A stretch of DNA of 64,000 bases from Tardiphaga sp052076105 (GCF_052076105.1 NZ_CP197245.1:1736001-1800000), one strand, 5' to 3'. Positions 1-8,657 are shown, counted from the stretch's first letter. A program made the numbers and translations. The notes: generated from the letters alone by a model not told the origin.

Positions 1-261
1 TATCTGCTGGTCGATGTCCGCGAGCCCAACGAAGTGGCCGTGGAAGCCTATCCGGATGCCGTGGTGGTCCCGCTCTCGACCTTCGACAGCGCCGATCTGC
101 CCGATCCGGCCGGCAAGCAGATCGTCTTTGCATGCCGCTCCGGCAAGCGCTCGGTGACTGCCTCGCTGGCAGCCCAGGCCGATGGCCTTGCCTATGACAA
201 GCATCTCGCCGGCGGCATTCTCGGATGGAAGGCTGCGGGCCTGCCGACCAAGGCTGGCTGA
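1..261 (+). CDS. Rhodanese-like domain protein, 5' end missing
   Basis: The window begins inside this gene, so only the last 86 codons are present. The frame opens YLLVDVREPNE, the conserved start of a rhodanese domain, and contains the active-site loop FACRSGKRS. The loop cysteine carries the persulfide in this family, and the closing GGILGWKAAGLP is the usual rhodanese end. A small cytoplasmic sulfur-transfer or sulfur-carrier protein is likely; the exact substrate cannot be told. The stop lies 7 bases before the aminotransferase start, so the two genes are probably co-transcribed. Confidence 0.88.
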   Translation, partial: YLLVDVREPNEVAVEAYPDAVVVPLSTFDSADLPDPAGKQIVFACRSGKRSVTASLAAQADGLAYDKHLAGGILGWKAAGLPTKAG

Positions 262-268
262 TCTCTCG

Positions 269-1423
269 ATGAACAAGATCTTCTCTGAGCTGCCCGTCAC
301 GGTGTTCGAGGCGATGTCGCAGCTCGCGCGCGATCACAACGCCATCAATCTGGGGCAGGGCTTTCCCGATCATCCCGGTCCCGACGATATCCGTCAGGCG
401 GCCGCCGACGCGGTGCTGAACGGCTACAACCAGTATCCGTCGATGATGGGCATCCCGGAGCTGCGTCAGGCGATCGCCACGCATTACCAGCATTGGCACA
501 AGCTCTCGCTCGATCCGATGACCGAGGTGATGGTGACTTCCGGCGGCACCGAGGCGCTGACCTCGTCGATCCTCGCGGTGGTCGAGCCCGGCGACGAAGT
601 CGTGTGCTTCCAGCCGGTCTATGATTCCTATCTGCCGATCATTCGGCAGGCCGGCGGCATTCCGCGTCTGGTCAGCCTGAAGCCGCCGCATTGGCGCCTC
701 ACGGAAGAAGATCTGCGCGCGGTCTTCAATCACAAGACTAAGGCCGTGCTGTTCAACAGCCCACTCAATCCGGCTGCTGTGGTATCGCCGCGCGAGGATC
801 TCGAACTGCTGGCGAAGTTCTGCCAGGAATTCGATACGATCGCGATCTGCGACGAAGTCTGGGAACATGTGACCTTCGATGGTCACGAGCATATCCCGCT
901 GATCACCATTCCCGGCATGCGCGATCGCACCATCAAGGTGGGCTCCGCCGGCAAGATCTTCTCGCTGACCGGCTGGAAGATCGGCTTCGTTTGCGCGCCG
1001 CCGCATCTCTTGCGCGTCTGCGCCAAGGTGCATCAGTTTCTCACCTTCACGACGGCGCCGAACCTGCAGGTCGCCGTCGCCTACGGTCTCGGCAAGCCCG
1101 ACGATTACTTCAAGACCATGCGAGACGATCTCGCGCGTAGCCGCGATCGTCTCGCCGCCGGTCTCGAGAGCATCGGCTTTCCCGTGATCAAGTCGCAGGG
1201 GACGTACTTCCTCACTGTCGATCTGTCACCGCTGGGACTGAACGAGACCGACGAGGAATTCTGCCGGCGTCTCGTCTACGACTACAAGGTTGCGGCGATC
1301 CCGGTGTCGGCGTTCTACGAGCAGGACAAGGTCACATCGGTGGTGCGTTTCTGTTTCGCCAAGAACGACGCAACGCTCGACACGGCGCTGGAGCGTCTGC
1401 ATAACGCGGTTCATCGCCGCTAG
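269..1423 (+). CDS. PLP-dependent class I/II aminotransferase (methionine/kynurenine aminotransferase type)
   Basis: A 384-residue fold-type I aminotransferase. NLGQGFPDHPGP near the N terminus, NSPLNPAAVV in the middle and SAGKIFSLTGWKIGF around Lys229 are the family signatures; Lys229 should form the Schiff base with PLP. The length and the NLGQGFPD motif match the YbdL/KAT branch, which transaminates methionine, aromatic residues or kynurenine. The frame is open upstream to 182, but ATG 269 (MNKIFSELP) begins the recognisable domain and sits just after the rhodanese stop. Substrate is inferred from family only. Confidence 0.88.
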   Translation: MNKIFSELPVTVFEAMSQLARDHNAINLGQGFPDHPGPDDIRQAAADAVLNGYNQYPSMMGIPELRQAIATHYQHWHKLSLDPMTEVMVTSGGTEALTSSILAVVEPGDEVVCFQPVYDSYLPIIRQAGGIPRLVSLKPPHWRLTEEDLRAVFNHKTKAVLFNSPLNPAAVVSPREDLELLAKFCQEFDTIAICDEVWEHVTFDGHEHIPLITIPGMRDRTIKVGSAGKIFSLTGWKIGFVCAPPHLLRVCAKVHQFLTFTTAPNLQVAVAYGLGKPDDYFKTMRDDLARSRDRLAAGLESIGFPVIKSQGTYFLTVDLSPLGLNETDEEFCRRLVYDYKVAAIPVSAFYEQDKVTSVVRFCFAKNDATLDTALERLHNAVHRR

Positions 1424-1437
1424 GGGAGTTGATACGC

Positions 1438-2547
1438 ATGGGCAAGGGGATCGCGTGGGTCGTCGGCACGGCGCTGCTGTGGTCCTTGCCCGTGCAGACG
1501 CAAGCGCAAGACCAGAAACCGGAGCGCACCGTCAACTTCTACAACTGGTCGAACTATATGGCGCCCGGGGTGCTGGAGGCGTTCACGAAAGAGACCGGCA
1601 TCAAGGTCGTCTATGACACCTTCGATGCCAATGAGACGCTGGAGACACGGCTGCTCGCTGGCAAATCCGGTTACGACGTCGTGGTGCCGACGGCCTATTT
1701 CCTGCAGCGTCAGATCACCGCAAAGGTGTTCCAGAAGCTCGACAAGGCGAAACTGCCGAACCTCGCCAATGCCTGGCCGGAAGTGACGAAGCGTCTCGCG
1801 ATCTACGATCCGGGCAACCAGTTTGCCGCAAACTACATGTGGGGCACCACGGGCATCGGCTACAACGTCAAGCAGGTCGCAAAAATCCTCGGGCCCGATG
1901 CGAAGATCGATAGCTGGGACATCGTCTTCAAGCCGGAGAACCTCGCAAAATTCAAGGATTGCGGCGTCCATATGCTGGATTCCGCCGATGATATTCTGCC
2001 GGCGGCGTTGAATGCGCTGGGCCTCGATCCGAATTCCACCAAGCAGGCGGATCTGGAGAAGGCCGCAGATATTGTCGGCAAAATCAGAGGCAACGTCCGC
2101 AAGTTTCACTCGTCCGAATATCTGAGCGCGCTGGCGACCGGCGAGATCTGTCTCGTGGTTGGCTGGTCCGGCGATATCATCCAGGCGCGCGCGCGGGCAG
2201 AGGAAGCGAAGAACGGCGTCGAGATCGGCTATGCAGTGCCGAAGGAAGGCGCGCAGATGTTCTTCGACAACTTCGCGATCCCGGCCGATGCGAAGAACGT
2301 CAATGAGGCCTATGAGCTGATCAACTACCTCTACCGGCCGGATGTCGCCGCGAAGAATTCCGATTTCCTCGGTTATGCCAATGGCAATCTGGCCAGCCAG
2401 AAGCTGATCGACCCGAAGATTTTGAACGACAAGACGATCTATCCGGACGACGTGATGCTGCAAAAGCTGTTCGTCATCACCGCACGCGATCCCGGCACAC
2501 AGCGCGTGATCAACCGTCTCTGGACGAAAGTGAAGACGGGGAAGTGA
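1438..2547 (+). CDS. Periplasmic polyamine-type ABC substrate-binding protein (PotF/PotD-like)
   Basis: A 369-residue exported binding protein. The N terminus MGKGIAWVVGTALLWSLP followed by VQTQAQ is a signal peptide. The mature part starts with VNFYNWSNYMAPGVL and has TGIKVVYDTFDANET, both typical of putrescine/spermidine-binding proteins. ATG 1438 is preferred over TTG 1429 because GGGGAG at 1423-1428 is correctly spaced only for the ATG. The gene follows the aminotransferase closely (14 bases). No permease or ATPase gene lies nearby, so it either works with a transporter elsewhere or serves as a sensor-type binding protein. Confidence 0.87.
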   Translation: MGKGIAWVVGTALLWSLPVQTQAQDQKPERTVNFYNWSNYMAPGVLEAFTKETGIKVVYDTFDANETLETRLLAGKSGYDVVVPTAYFLQRQITAKVFQKLDKAKLPNLANAWPEVTKRLAIYDPGNQFAANYMWGTTGIGYNVKQVAKILGPDAKIDSWDIVFKPENLAKFKDCGVHMLDSADDILPAALNALGLDPNSTKQADLEKAADIVGKIRGNVRKFHSSEYLSALATGEICLVVGWSGDIIQARARAEEAKNGVEIGYAVPKEGAQMFFDNFAIPADAKNVNEAYELINYLYRPDVAAKNSDFLGYANGNLASQKLIDPKILNDKTIYPDDVMLQKLFVITARDPGTQRVINRLWTKVKTGK

Positions 2548-2563
2548 GTCTCCGGGACGGCCG

Positions 2564-3499
2564 TCACCGCCACCGGCGATGGAGCCACAGCCATTGTTCC
2601 GGATATTCCCGGATCCAGCCTTCCAGCACGGATGTCACCGCCTGCATGGTGCCCTGAATGTCGACCTTGCCATTCGCATCGCGCGCAGGCTTCACTTCTT
2701 CCGATAGTTCGATCCGGAAACGGTGATCGGGCAGGCGGATGACGCGGACGCCGTGGATCGGGCAATCGACCTGACGCAGCAGCCGCGCCAGCGTCGGATT
2801 GGCGCGCGTTTTGCGGCCGAAGAAATCCACCTCGACGCCTTTGCCAAACCATTGATCCACCAGCATCGCCACGTGCTGGCCGTCACTCAGCGCATGCGCG
2901 AGCTTCACCGGCGCCTCAGGGCTCGCGGCAATCAGATTGCCCATGCTGACAGCACGGATCGTCTTGATGGCACGATCGGCGGCGGCGATGTTCGGCGGCC
3001 GATATAGCACCGCCGCATCGAGCCCGTGCGCCACCGCGGCAAGCGCGGGAATCTCCCAATTGCCGAGATGACTGGCGAAGATCAGCGCAGGCTTGCCGTC
3101 ATCGCGCAGCTGATCGAAAATTTCGGCCGTGCGCTTCGAGAATTCGACATTGGAGGGTTTCTCGGGATTCGCCGGGTCGTAATCCCAGATGCGGTCGAGA
3201 TGCGCGAACTCGGCGCCGATGCGGCCCATATTGTCCCACACGCCGGCCAAGATCTTCCCGATCTCTTCCGGCGATTTCTCGGGAAAGGCGGCGGTGAGAT
3301 TGGCCCGCGCGATCCTGTCTTCGCGAAACAGCGGCCCGATCCGTTTGGTAATCCGGCCAAACAGATTGGCGGTCTTGATTGGATCGAAATAGCGCGTGCT
3401 GCGTAGCATGCCGATGGTCAGCGCGCCAACAGCGGCTTCGCCTGCAGGCTTCACGGCATCGCGAATGCGGGCCTTGGTGCGAAGCAGCAGGCGGAGCAT
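2564..3499 (-). CDS. lpxXL: Lipid A very-long-chain acyltransferase, LpxL/HtrB family (LpxXL)
   Basis: A 311-residue member of the lysophospholipid/lipid A acyltransferase family. The catalytic H-x4-E box is seen as SHLGNWE (His144, Glu149), followed by VLYRPPN and DQWFGKGVEVDFFG, typical of LpxL homologues. It is the last gene of the acpXL operon, where LpxXL is known to move the 27-hydroxyoctacosanoyl-type chain from AcpXL to lipid A at the inner membrane. The start codon shares one base with the stop of the upstream dehydrogenase gene (TGATG), so translation is probably coupled. The xl assignment rests on operon context. Confidence 0.9.
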   Translation of the reverse strand: MLRLLLRTKARIRDAVKPAGEAAVGALTIGMLRSTRYFDPIKTANLFGRITKRIGPLFREDRIARANLTAAFPEKSPEEIGKILAGVWDNMGRIGAEFAHLDRIWDYDPANPEKPSNVEFSKRTAEIFDQLRDDGKPALIFASHLGNWEIPALAAVAHGLDAAVLYRPPNIAAADRAIKTIRAVSMGNLIAASPEAPVKLAHALSDGQHVAMLVDQWFGKGVEVDFFGRKTRANPTLARLLRQVDCPIHGVRVIRLPDHRFRIELSEEVKPARDANGKVDIQGTMQAVTSVLEGWIREYPEQWLWLHRRWR

Positions 3500-4521
3500 C
3501 AGAAGTGGACGATGATCTTGCCGAACACCTGACGCGTCTCCATCCGCTTCAGCGCGGTGGCGACGTCATCCAGCGGCACTTCGGTGTCGATCACAGGCAG
3601 CATGCCGTCGGCCATCTTGTCGAGGCTTTCGGAGATGTTGCGCATCGAGGCGCCGAACGAACCGAAGATGCGGTACTGCTGCTGGAACAGCTGCATCAGA
3701 TTGATGGTCGTGCTCGGACCCGAGGTCGAGCCGCAGGTGACCAGACGGCCGCCGCGCTTCATTACCAGGAGCGAGCCGTTGAAGGTGTCGGCACCGACAT
3801 GCTCGAACACGACATCAACGCCCTTCTTCTTGGTGATCTTGCGTGTTTCGCCCTCGAAGCGATCCTTGCGATAATTGATCACATAATCGGCGCCGAGTTT
3901 CTTCACGCCTTCGAACTTGCTGTCATCGCCCACGGTGGTGATGACGGTGCAGCCGATCTTCTTCGCCATCATGATGGCGACTGTGCCGATGCCCGAGCCG
4001 CCGGCATGGACGAGAATGGTCTCACCCGGCTGCAGCTTGGCGTTATCGAACAGCATGTGCTGCACGGTGGAGAACGCGATCGGTGCGCAGGCAATGTCGC
4101 GGAACGAGAGCTTGTCGGGCGCGGGGATCACCAGCCGCGCCGGCATGTTCATCAGCTCGCGCGCAAAACCGTCGATATGGAAGCCATAGAGGCCGCCGAC
4201 ATTCTCGCAGAAATTATCACGGCCCTCCGCGCAGGCCTTGCAGTGGCCGCAGGTCAGTGCGCCATACATGGCGACCTTCTGGCCCGGCTTGAAATTGGTC
4301 ACGCCTTCGCCGACCGCGGCGATCTCGCCCGATGCTTCGGCGCCGATGGTGATCGGCAGCTTGCGCTTGGCAAAGGCCATGCCGCGATAGCCCCAGACGT
4401 CGATATGGTTGAGGCCGACCGCCTTGACGCGGATCTGCACTTCGCCGGCTGCGGGGGGCGGGGGCGGGGGAACGTCGGCGGTGATGAGCTCGCGTTCAGC
4501 AGCAAGATTGAGCGCACGCAT
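3499..4521 (-). CDS. adh2XL: MDR-family zinc-binding dehydrogenase of the VLCFA lipid A operon (Adh2XL)
   Basis: A 340-residue medium-chain dehydrogenase/reductase. The structural zinc lobe is intact (Cys91, Cys94, Cys97, Cys105 in TCGHCKACAEGRDNFC) and the nucleotide fold shows HAGGSGIGTVAI. The catalytic zinc ligands of alcohol dehydrogenases are not visible: the usual Cys region reads GLNHIDVWGYRG and the His-Glu region reads GAEASGE, as in quinone-oxidoreductase types. It may therefore be an enoyl or quinone-type reductase in chain elongation, not a true alcohol dehydrogenase. Residues 18-23 are six prolines encoded by a G-run on the plus strand. The role in very-long-chain acyl synthesis comes from the conserved gene order. 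Confidence 0.85.
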   Translation of the reverse strand: MRALNLAAERELITADVPPPPPPAAGEVQIRVKAVGLNHIDVWGYRGMAFAKRKLPITIGAEASGEIAAVGEGVTNFKPGQKVAMYGALTCGHCKACAEGRDNFCENVGGLYGFHIDGFARELMNMPARLVIPAPDKLSFRDIACAPIAFSTVQHMLFDNAKLQPGETILVHAGGSGIGTVAIMMAKKIGCTVITTVGDDSKFEGVKKLGADYVINYRKDRFEGETRKITKKKGVDVVFEHVGADTFNGSLLVMKRGGRLVTCGSTSGPSTTINLMQLFQQQYRIFGSFGASMRNISESLDKMADGMLPVIDTEVPLDDVATALKRMETRQVFGKIIVHF

Positions 4522-4613
4522 GACACCGTGTCTCCGAGTAAGGCGTTGAATTTGTGTGGCTTGCTATCGCCGGTTAACGCTGGCGCGTCAACCGGCCAAG
4601 GGCGCAGGGAGCC

Positions 4614-5894
4614 CTAAACGGGCTCGCCGGTGAGGATCAGCGAGGCATTCTGGCCGCCAAAGCCGAAGGAATTCGACATCACGGCGGTGACCTTCGCGTC
4701 GCGGGCGGTATTGGGAACCACGTCGAACGGAATGGCCGGATCGGGAACATCGTAATTGATCGTCGGCGGGATCCGCTGATGTTCCAGGGTCAGCAGCGAG
4801 AACACGGCTTCGACCGCGCCCGCGGCGGAGAGGGTGTGCCCGACCATGGACTTGTTGGACGAGACAGGAATGGTCTTGGCGAGCTCACCGAACACGGTGG
4901 AAATCCCGAGATACTCCATCTTGTCGTTTTCCGGCGTGCCGGTGCCGTGGGCGTTGATGTAGTCGATCTTGTCGACGGTCATGCTGGCATCGATCAGCGC
5001 GTTGTTCACACAGCCGATGATCGGCTTGCCGTCCGGGCTCGAGCGGGTGCGGTGGAAGGAATCCGCGAGCTCGCCGCAGCCGGCCACGACGCCGAGGATC
5101 TTCGCACCACGCGCGGTCGCCGATTCCAGGCTCTCCAGCACCAGCGCACCGGCGCCTTCGGCCATCACAAAGCCTTCGCGGTTCTTGGCGAACGGGCGGG
5201 ATGCCTTGGCGGGCGTCTCGTTGTTGGTCGACAGCGCCGAGAGCAGCGAGAAACGGATCAATGCTTCCGGATTGACCGAGCCGTCGGTGCCGACGCACAG
5301 CGCCGCATCCGCTTCGCCGCGGCGGATCGCCTCCACACCGAGCTGGATCGCGGTCGCGCCCGATGCACAGGCCGTCGATAGCGAGATCGGCGAACCCTTG
5401 GTGCCGAATGTGTCAGCGAGGCTGTCGGCGACCGAGCCGAACAGGAAGCGACGGTGATACTCGGTGAAACCGCCGGAGCCGGCGGCGCGCAGCAGCGTGT
5501 CGTAATTGATGTCGGTGTTCGCACCGGCGGCTTTGGCGAGTGCCTGGCGCTGCGGCCATTCCACCTCAACGGGCGCAACGGCAAGGAACAGCGGGCCGGG
5601 GAAGTCGCCCTTGCGGCCAATGCCGGCCTGCGCGATCGCTTCCTCGGCAACCATCTCGCCGAGCTTCTCGGAGAGATCGGTGGAGGAGAACGGATCGACG
5701 GCGACGAAATCCACGGTGCCGGCCATCGTGGTCTTCATGCCCTCGACGGGGAAGCGGGTGATGGTGCGGATGCCGGATTCGCCGGCGGTGAGCTTGGCCC
5801 AGTTGTCAGCCTTGCCTGCGCCCAGCGAGGTCGCGACTCCCATGCCGGTGACGACAACGATCGGTCGGCCGAATTTATCGCGCGTTGCTGACAT
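4614..5894 (-). CDS. fabF1XL: 3-oxoacyl-ACP synthase with complete active site (FabF1XL)
   Basis: A 426-residue beta-ketoacyl-ACP synthase II-type enzyme. All three catalytic residues are present: Cys176 (LSTACASGAT), His316 (NAHGTGTPEND) and His353 (SMVGHTLSAAG). The glycine-rich end SNSFGFGGQNASL is also intact. It should perform the condensations that lengthen the AcpXL-bound chain to C26-C28. ATG 5894 (MSATRDKFG) is chosen because GGAGAG lies just upstream; the frame is open to 5912. It is the catalytic partner of the neighbouring ketosynthase-like gene at 5981-7186, which lacks the nucleophile. Confidence 0.92.
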   Translation of the reverse strand: MSATRDKFGRPIVVVTGMGVATSLGAGKADNWAKLTAGESGIRTITRFPVEGMKTTMAGTVDFVAVDPFSSTDLSEKLGEMVAEEAIAQAGIGRKGDFPGPLFLAVAPVEVEWPQRQALAKAAGANTDINYDTLLRAAGSGGFTEYHRRFLFGSVADSLADTFGTKGSPISLSTACASGATAIQLGVEAIRRGEADAALCVGTDGSVNPEALIRFSLLSALSTNNETPAKASRPFAKNREGFVMAEGAGALVLESLESATARGAKILGVVAGCGELADSFHRTRSSPDGKPIIGCVNNALIDASMTVDKIDYINAHGTGTPENDKMEYLGISTVFGELAKTIPVSSNKSMVGHTLSAAGAVEAVFSLLTLEHQRIPPTINYDVPDPAIPFDVVPNTARDAKVTAVMSNSFGFGGQNASLILTGEPV

Positions 5895-5980
5895 GCTCTC
5901 TCCGTCGCCCATGCGGGCCGCTTGACTTGAGCATGATCCCGAAAAGCGTACCGGCCTTCGGACAAGATCATGCTCAGACT

Positions 5981-7186
5981 TTAAATGGCTTCAACCAGCG
6001 CCATGCCTTCGCCGCGCCAGTGACCCGTCCCGATCACGACAATCTGGGAAGGCGGCTTCGACATTTCAATCTCGACGCCGGTAGAATCGTTGGGCGGATA
6101 GAGCGCACCGCGCGAGATCGCGAGGGCTGCAAGGCCGATGCCGAGCGGAAACTGCGTCTCGACCGCATGGCCGAATGTCGTGCCCGTGGCGCGCACGGCG
6201 ACATCGGCGTGCTTCTTGAGGAAGCTCAGTTCTTCCGAGGTCGCTGGCTCCGCACCAGTCGCGCCAGTGATGATCGCGGTGTCCTGCTTCAGCGGACCGA
6301 GATTGGTCCAAAGTTTGTCGAGCGAAGCTGTCACTTCGCCGGCGTCCTTGCGGCGGGCGCGATCGGCAATGACGGTCTTCAGCCGCGCGAACGGCTTGGC
6401 GCCCCGCGCTTCCGCATGGGCCTTCGATTCGATGACGAGGAAGGCACCGCCGGAGCCCAGTGCAAACCCGCTATGGTCCTTGCGGTCCCACACTGACGAA
6501 TGCTTGTCGCGCAGATTGAAATTGTCGAATTCATACAGCAGCAACATGTCCTTGCGCTCGCCGTTGTGACCGGCGCCGACAAGGGCGATGTCGCTCTGTC
6601 CGTCCGCGATGCGCGCGAGCGCGATGCGGACAGCATCGACGCCGGCTGCTTCCTCGCCCATGAAGGTTCGGGACGAGCCGGTGACGCCATGCACGATGGC
6701 GATATTGCCGGCGAGCAGGTTGGAAAGCTGCGCGAGAAAGAGTGTGGGGCGAAGATCGTTGAGCAGCTTCTCGTTCAAATAGCTCGGCGTCGCGCTGCCA
6801 TAGGCTTCCGCGTTCAGGATGCTGGAATCGACGTTCAGATCGCGTTCCCCGCCACCGGCGGCGACGATCATGTCCATCTTCGACAGGATGTCCTTGTTGC
6901 CCTTCACGCCGGCAGAGTCGAGTGCGAGGCCGGCGGCGTAGGTCCCGATGCGCTGCCAGGCTTCCATCTGGCGCTGATCGCCCTTCTTCGGGATCTGCGC
7001 GTCATAGGTCAGCGGCGACAGCGGATGCACGACGTAAGGCGCGAAGCTCGTCTCGTCGACATTCACGCGTTTGGCGTTGAGGGCTTCCCAATGCGCGTCA
7101 GGGCCTTCGCCGAGTGAGGATGCGAGGCCGATGCCGGTGATCCACGCTTCGACCGGCTCGGTAACGACAGGACGGGTTTCAGCCAT
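5981..7186 (-). CDS. fabF2XL: Ketosynthase-like protein lacking the catalytic Cys (FabF2XL; chain-length-factor-like)
   Basis: A 401-residue thiolase-fold protein in the FabF2XL position of the operon. Aligning by eye with its neighbour, the nucleophile-elbow Cys is replaced by Glu179 (MGEEAAGVDA) and the first active-site His by Gly308 (IITGATGAEP). The second His is kept (His340, TTFGHAVET). The protein therefore should not condense on its own. In type II polyketide systems, a Cys-less KS homologue forms a heterodimer with the active KS and sets chain length. ATG 7186 (MAETRPVV) overlaps the end of fabZ by 8 bases, which suggests translational coupling. Confidence 0.88.
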   Translation of the reverse strand: MAETRPVVTEPVEAWITGIGLASSLGEGPDAHWEALNAKRVNVDETSFAPYVVHPLSPLTYDAQIPKKGDQRQMEAWQRIGTYAAGLALDSAGVKGNKDILSKMDMIVAAGGGERDLNVDSSILNAEAYGSATPSYLNEKLLNDLRPTLFLAQLSNLLAGNIAIVHGVTGSSRTFMGEEAAGVDAVRIALARIADGQSDIALVGAGHNGERKDMLLLYEFDNFNLRDKHSSVWDRKDHSGFALGSGGAFLVIESKAHAEARGAKPFARLKTVIADRARRKDAGEVTASLDKLWTNLGPLKQDTAIITGATGAEPATSEELSFLKKHADVAVRATGTTFGHAVETQFPLGIGLAALAISRGALYPPNDSTGVEIEMSKPPSQIVVIGTGHWRGEGMALVEAI

Positions 7187-7652
7187 TGGTGATCGCCTGT
7201 AGCGGAAATCCGATGCGCTTGGCCACGATGTCCATGTGTCCACGCAGATCCGGATGAGGGAATGGAACGGTCTTGAAGGTGAGCTGCGCGTTGCAGGTCA
7301 GCTTGCCATCGACCTTGATCTTGACCGTGGTCATGAAGAAGCCGTCGCCCTCGTGCAGCACGCTGGCATTGATGTCCAGCTTCGTGCCGGGTGTGATGAA
7401 GGTGCGCATCTTGGCTTCCTTCACCGCAGCCAGGAACGGCATGCGCTCGAATTTCATCAGTGCGATCAGCAGCCAGCCCGAAGTCTGCGCCATCGACTCG
7501 ATCAGCAGCACGCCGGGCATCAAGGGGTAGCCCGGGAAGTGGCCCTCGAAGATGGTGCTCTTTTCCGGGACGTTCGCTTCAACCGTGATCGTCCGTTCGG
7601 CCACATTGAGGTCGGTGATACGGTCGATCAGGTGAAAATATTCGAGGTTCAT
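7179..7652 (-). CDS. fabZXL: 3-hydroxyacyl-ACP dehydratase, FabZ type (FabZXL)
   Basis: A 157-residue hot-dog-fold dehydratase. The FabZ active-site stretch EGHFPGYPLMPGVLLIESMA is present with His38 and Glu52 as the catalytic pair. It removes water from 3-hydroxyacyl-AcpXL during chain elongation in the cytoplasm. The gene starts 9 bases after the acpXL stop and its end overlaps the next gene by 8 bases, so the operon is compact. The xl label is from gene order. Confidence 0.91.
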   Translation of the reverse strand: MNLEYFHLIDRITDLNVAERTITVEANVPEKSTIFEGHFPGYPLMPGVLLIESMAQTSGWLLIALMKFERMPFLAAVKEAKMRTFITPGTKLDINASVLHEGDGFFMTTVKIKVDGKLTCNAQLTFKTVPFPHPDLRGHMDIVAKRIGFPLQAITNG

Positions 7653-7661
7653 GGCCGGGCG

Positions 7662-7943
7662 TTACGCGCCCTTGGCCGCGACCAATTCGTCGATGCGCGC
7701 GCTGAGGTTCTTCAGGACGAAATACTGCTCGGTGGTCGCCTTGCCGTCATTGACCTCCTGGGTCCATTTTTCCAGCGGCAGCTTGATCCCGAACGCCTTG
7801 TCGATCGCAAAAGCGATATCCAGGAAGTCGAGGCTGTCGATCCCCAGATCGTCGATGGCGTGGCTTTCCGGCGTGATCGTGTCGCGGGGGATGTCGCAAG
7901 TCTCGGCGATGATTGTAGCGACCTGATCGAATGTGGAGGACAT
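7662..7943 (-). CDS. acpXL: Acyl carrier protein AcpXL for very-long-chain fatty acids
   Basis: A 93-residue acyl carrier protein. Ser37 in the GIDSLDFLD motif is the phosphopantetheine site. The longer C-terminal half (KWTQEVNDGKATTEQYFVL) is characteristic of AcpXL and absent from the housekeeping AcpP. It is the first gene of the operon acpXL-fabZ-fabF2-fabF1-adh2-lpxXL and carries the growing 27-hydroxyoctacosanoyl-type chain. ATG 7943 has AAAGG 6 bases upstream; the frame is open further upstream but has no better start. Confidence 0.94.
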   Translation of the reverse strand: MSSTFDQVATIIAETCDIPRDTITPESHAIDDLGIDSLDFLDIAFAIDKAFGIKLPLEKWTQEVNDGKATTEQYFVLKNLSARIDELVAAKGA

Positions 7944-8006
7944 TACTAAGCCTTTGATATATTGAAGACAATTTTCGATCGGCGCGCGCAAAGACAGGGC
8001 TTCGCC

Positions 8007-8021
8007 CCGGGACAGTCCCGG
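8007..8021. repeat. 15-bp perfect palindrome upstream of acpXL
   Basis: CCGGGACAGTCCCGG is a perfect dyad with a single central base. It lies 64 bases upstream of the acpXL start and about 110 bases past the stop of the next gene upstream, both on the minus strand. It could be an operator of the lipid A operon or the stem of a terminator for the upstream gene; no T-run follows it in either direction, which weakens the terminator reading. Confidence 0.4.
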
Positions 8022-8132
8022 TCCGCCGCATAGAGTCGATTGCCCGTATATCGGAGCGGGAGCGGCAGTTCAATGCAGTTGAGCGCCTGCTCACCAGCCG
8101 CTGTGGGCTGTGGAAAGGGACGGCGGGGGCCC

Positions 8133-8480
8133 TCAGCCGTGCGGCGCAACAATGTGGGCGCAGTCCCGGCGGCCCATCAACACGCAATCCTGGGTTTTGC
8201 GGAGATCGGCGATGCTGACCGCGAGCCAGATCCCGACACCCACAAGGATCACCGTAAAGCCGAAGGCCGCGCTATTGGCCAGCATTCGGTGACGGAAGTC
8301 GTCGGGGTCGTCCTGTGCCTGTTGGTAGCGGGACAGGTCGCTGGCGCCGGTGGTCTGGCGGCGGCGGGGTTGGTCGGCGGGAGTGGTGGGATGGTGTGGC
8401 AGCGTCGCCGAGGTGCGCGGCACAAAACGAAGCACGCGGTGCTCGTCATCCTCTCTGATAATCGGCTGCTGGGTCTTCAT
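8133..8480 (-). CDS. Small single-pass membrane protein of unknown function
   Basis: A 115-residue protein (MKTQQPIIRED...). The first 70 residues are polar and probably cytoplasmic. One hydrophobic segment follows at about 75-95 (AAFGFTVILVGVGIWLAVSIA), then a short tail with RKTQDCVLMGRRDC. I recall similar small proteins with this TM-then-QDC pattern in Bradyrhizobium, but no function. ATG 8480 is a guess: the frame is open to 8567 and there is no clear ribosome-binding site for any start. It is read away from the ParB-like gene, with about 180 bases of shared upstream DNA. Confidence 0.6.
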   Translation of the reverse strand: MKTQQPIIREDDEHRVLRFVPRTSATLPHHPTTPADQPRRRQTTGASDLSRYQQAQDDPDDFRHRMLANSAAFGFTVILVGVGIWLAVSIADLRKTQDCVLMGRRDCAHIVAPHG

Positions 8481-8657
8481 GGTCGTGGGTCTGCGCATGC
8501 AATGCTGGAGTGTAGCACGATGCGGCTGCTTCGCGCAGATAAAGTCCGCATGGCACAGATGCGGCAATCGTCAGAAATGACGTGGAACTGATCCGCCTCG
8601 GCGCGGCGGCCATGCCATAGTTCGCTCCGATGAAACGTCGGATAGATAGGAGGCCAC

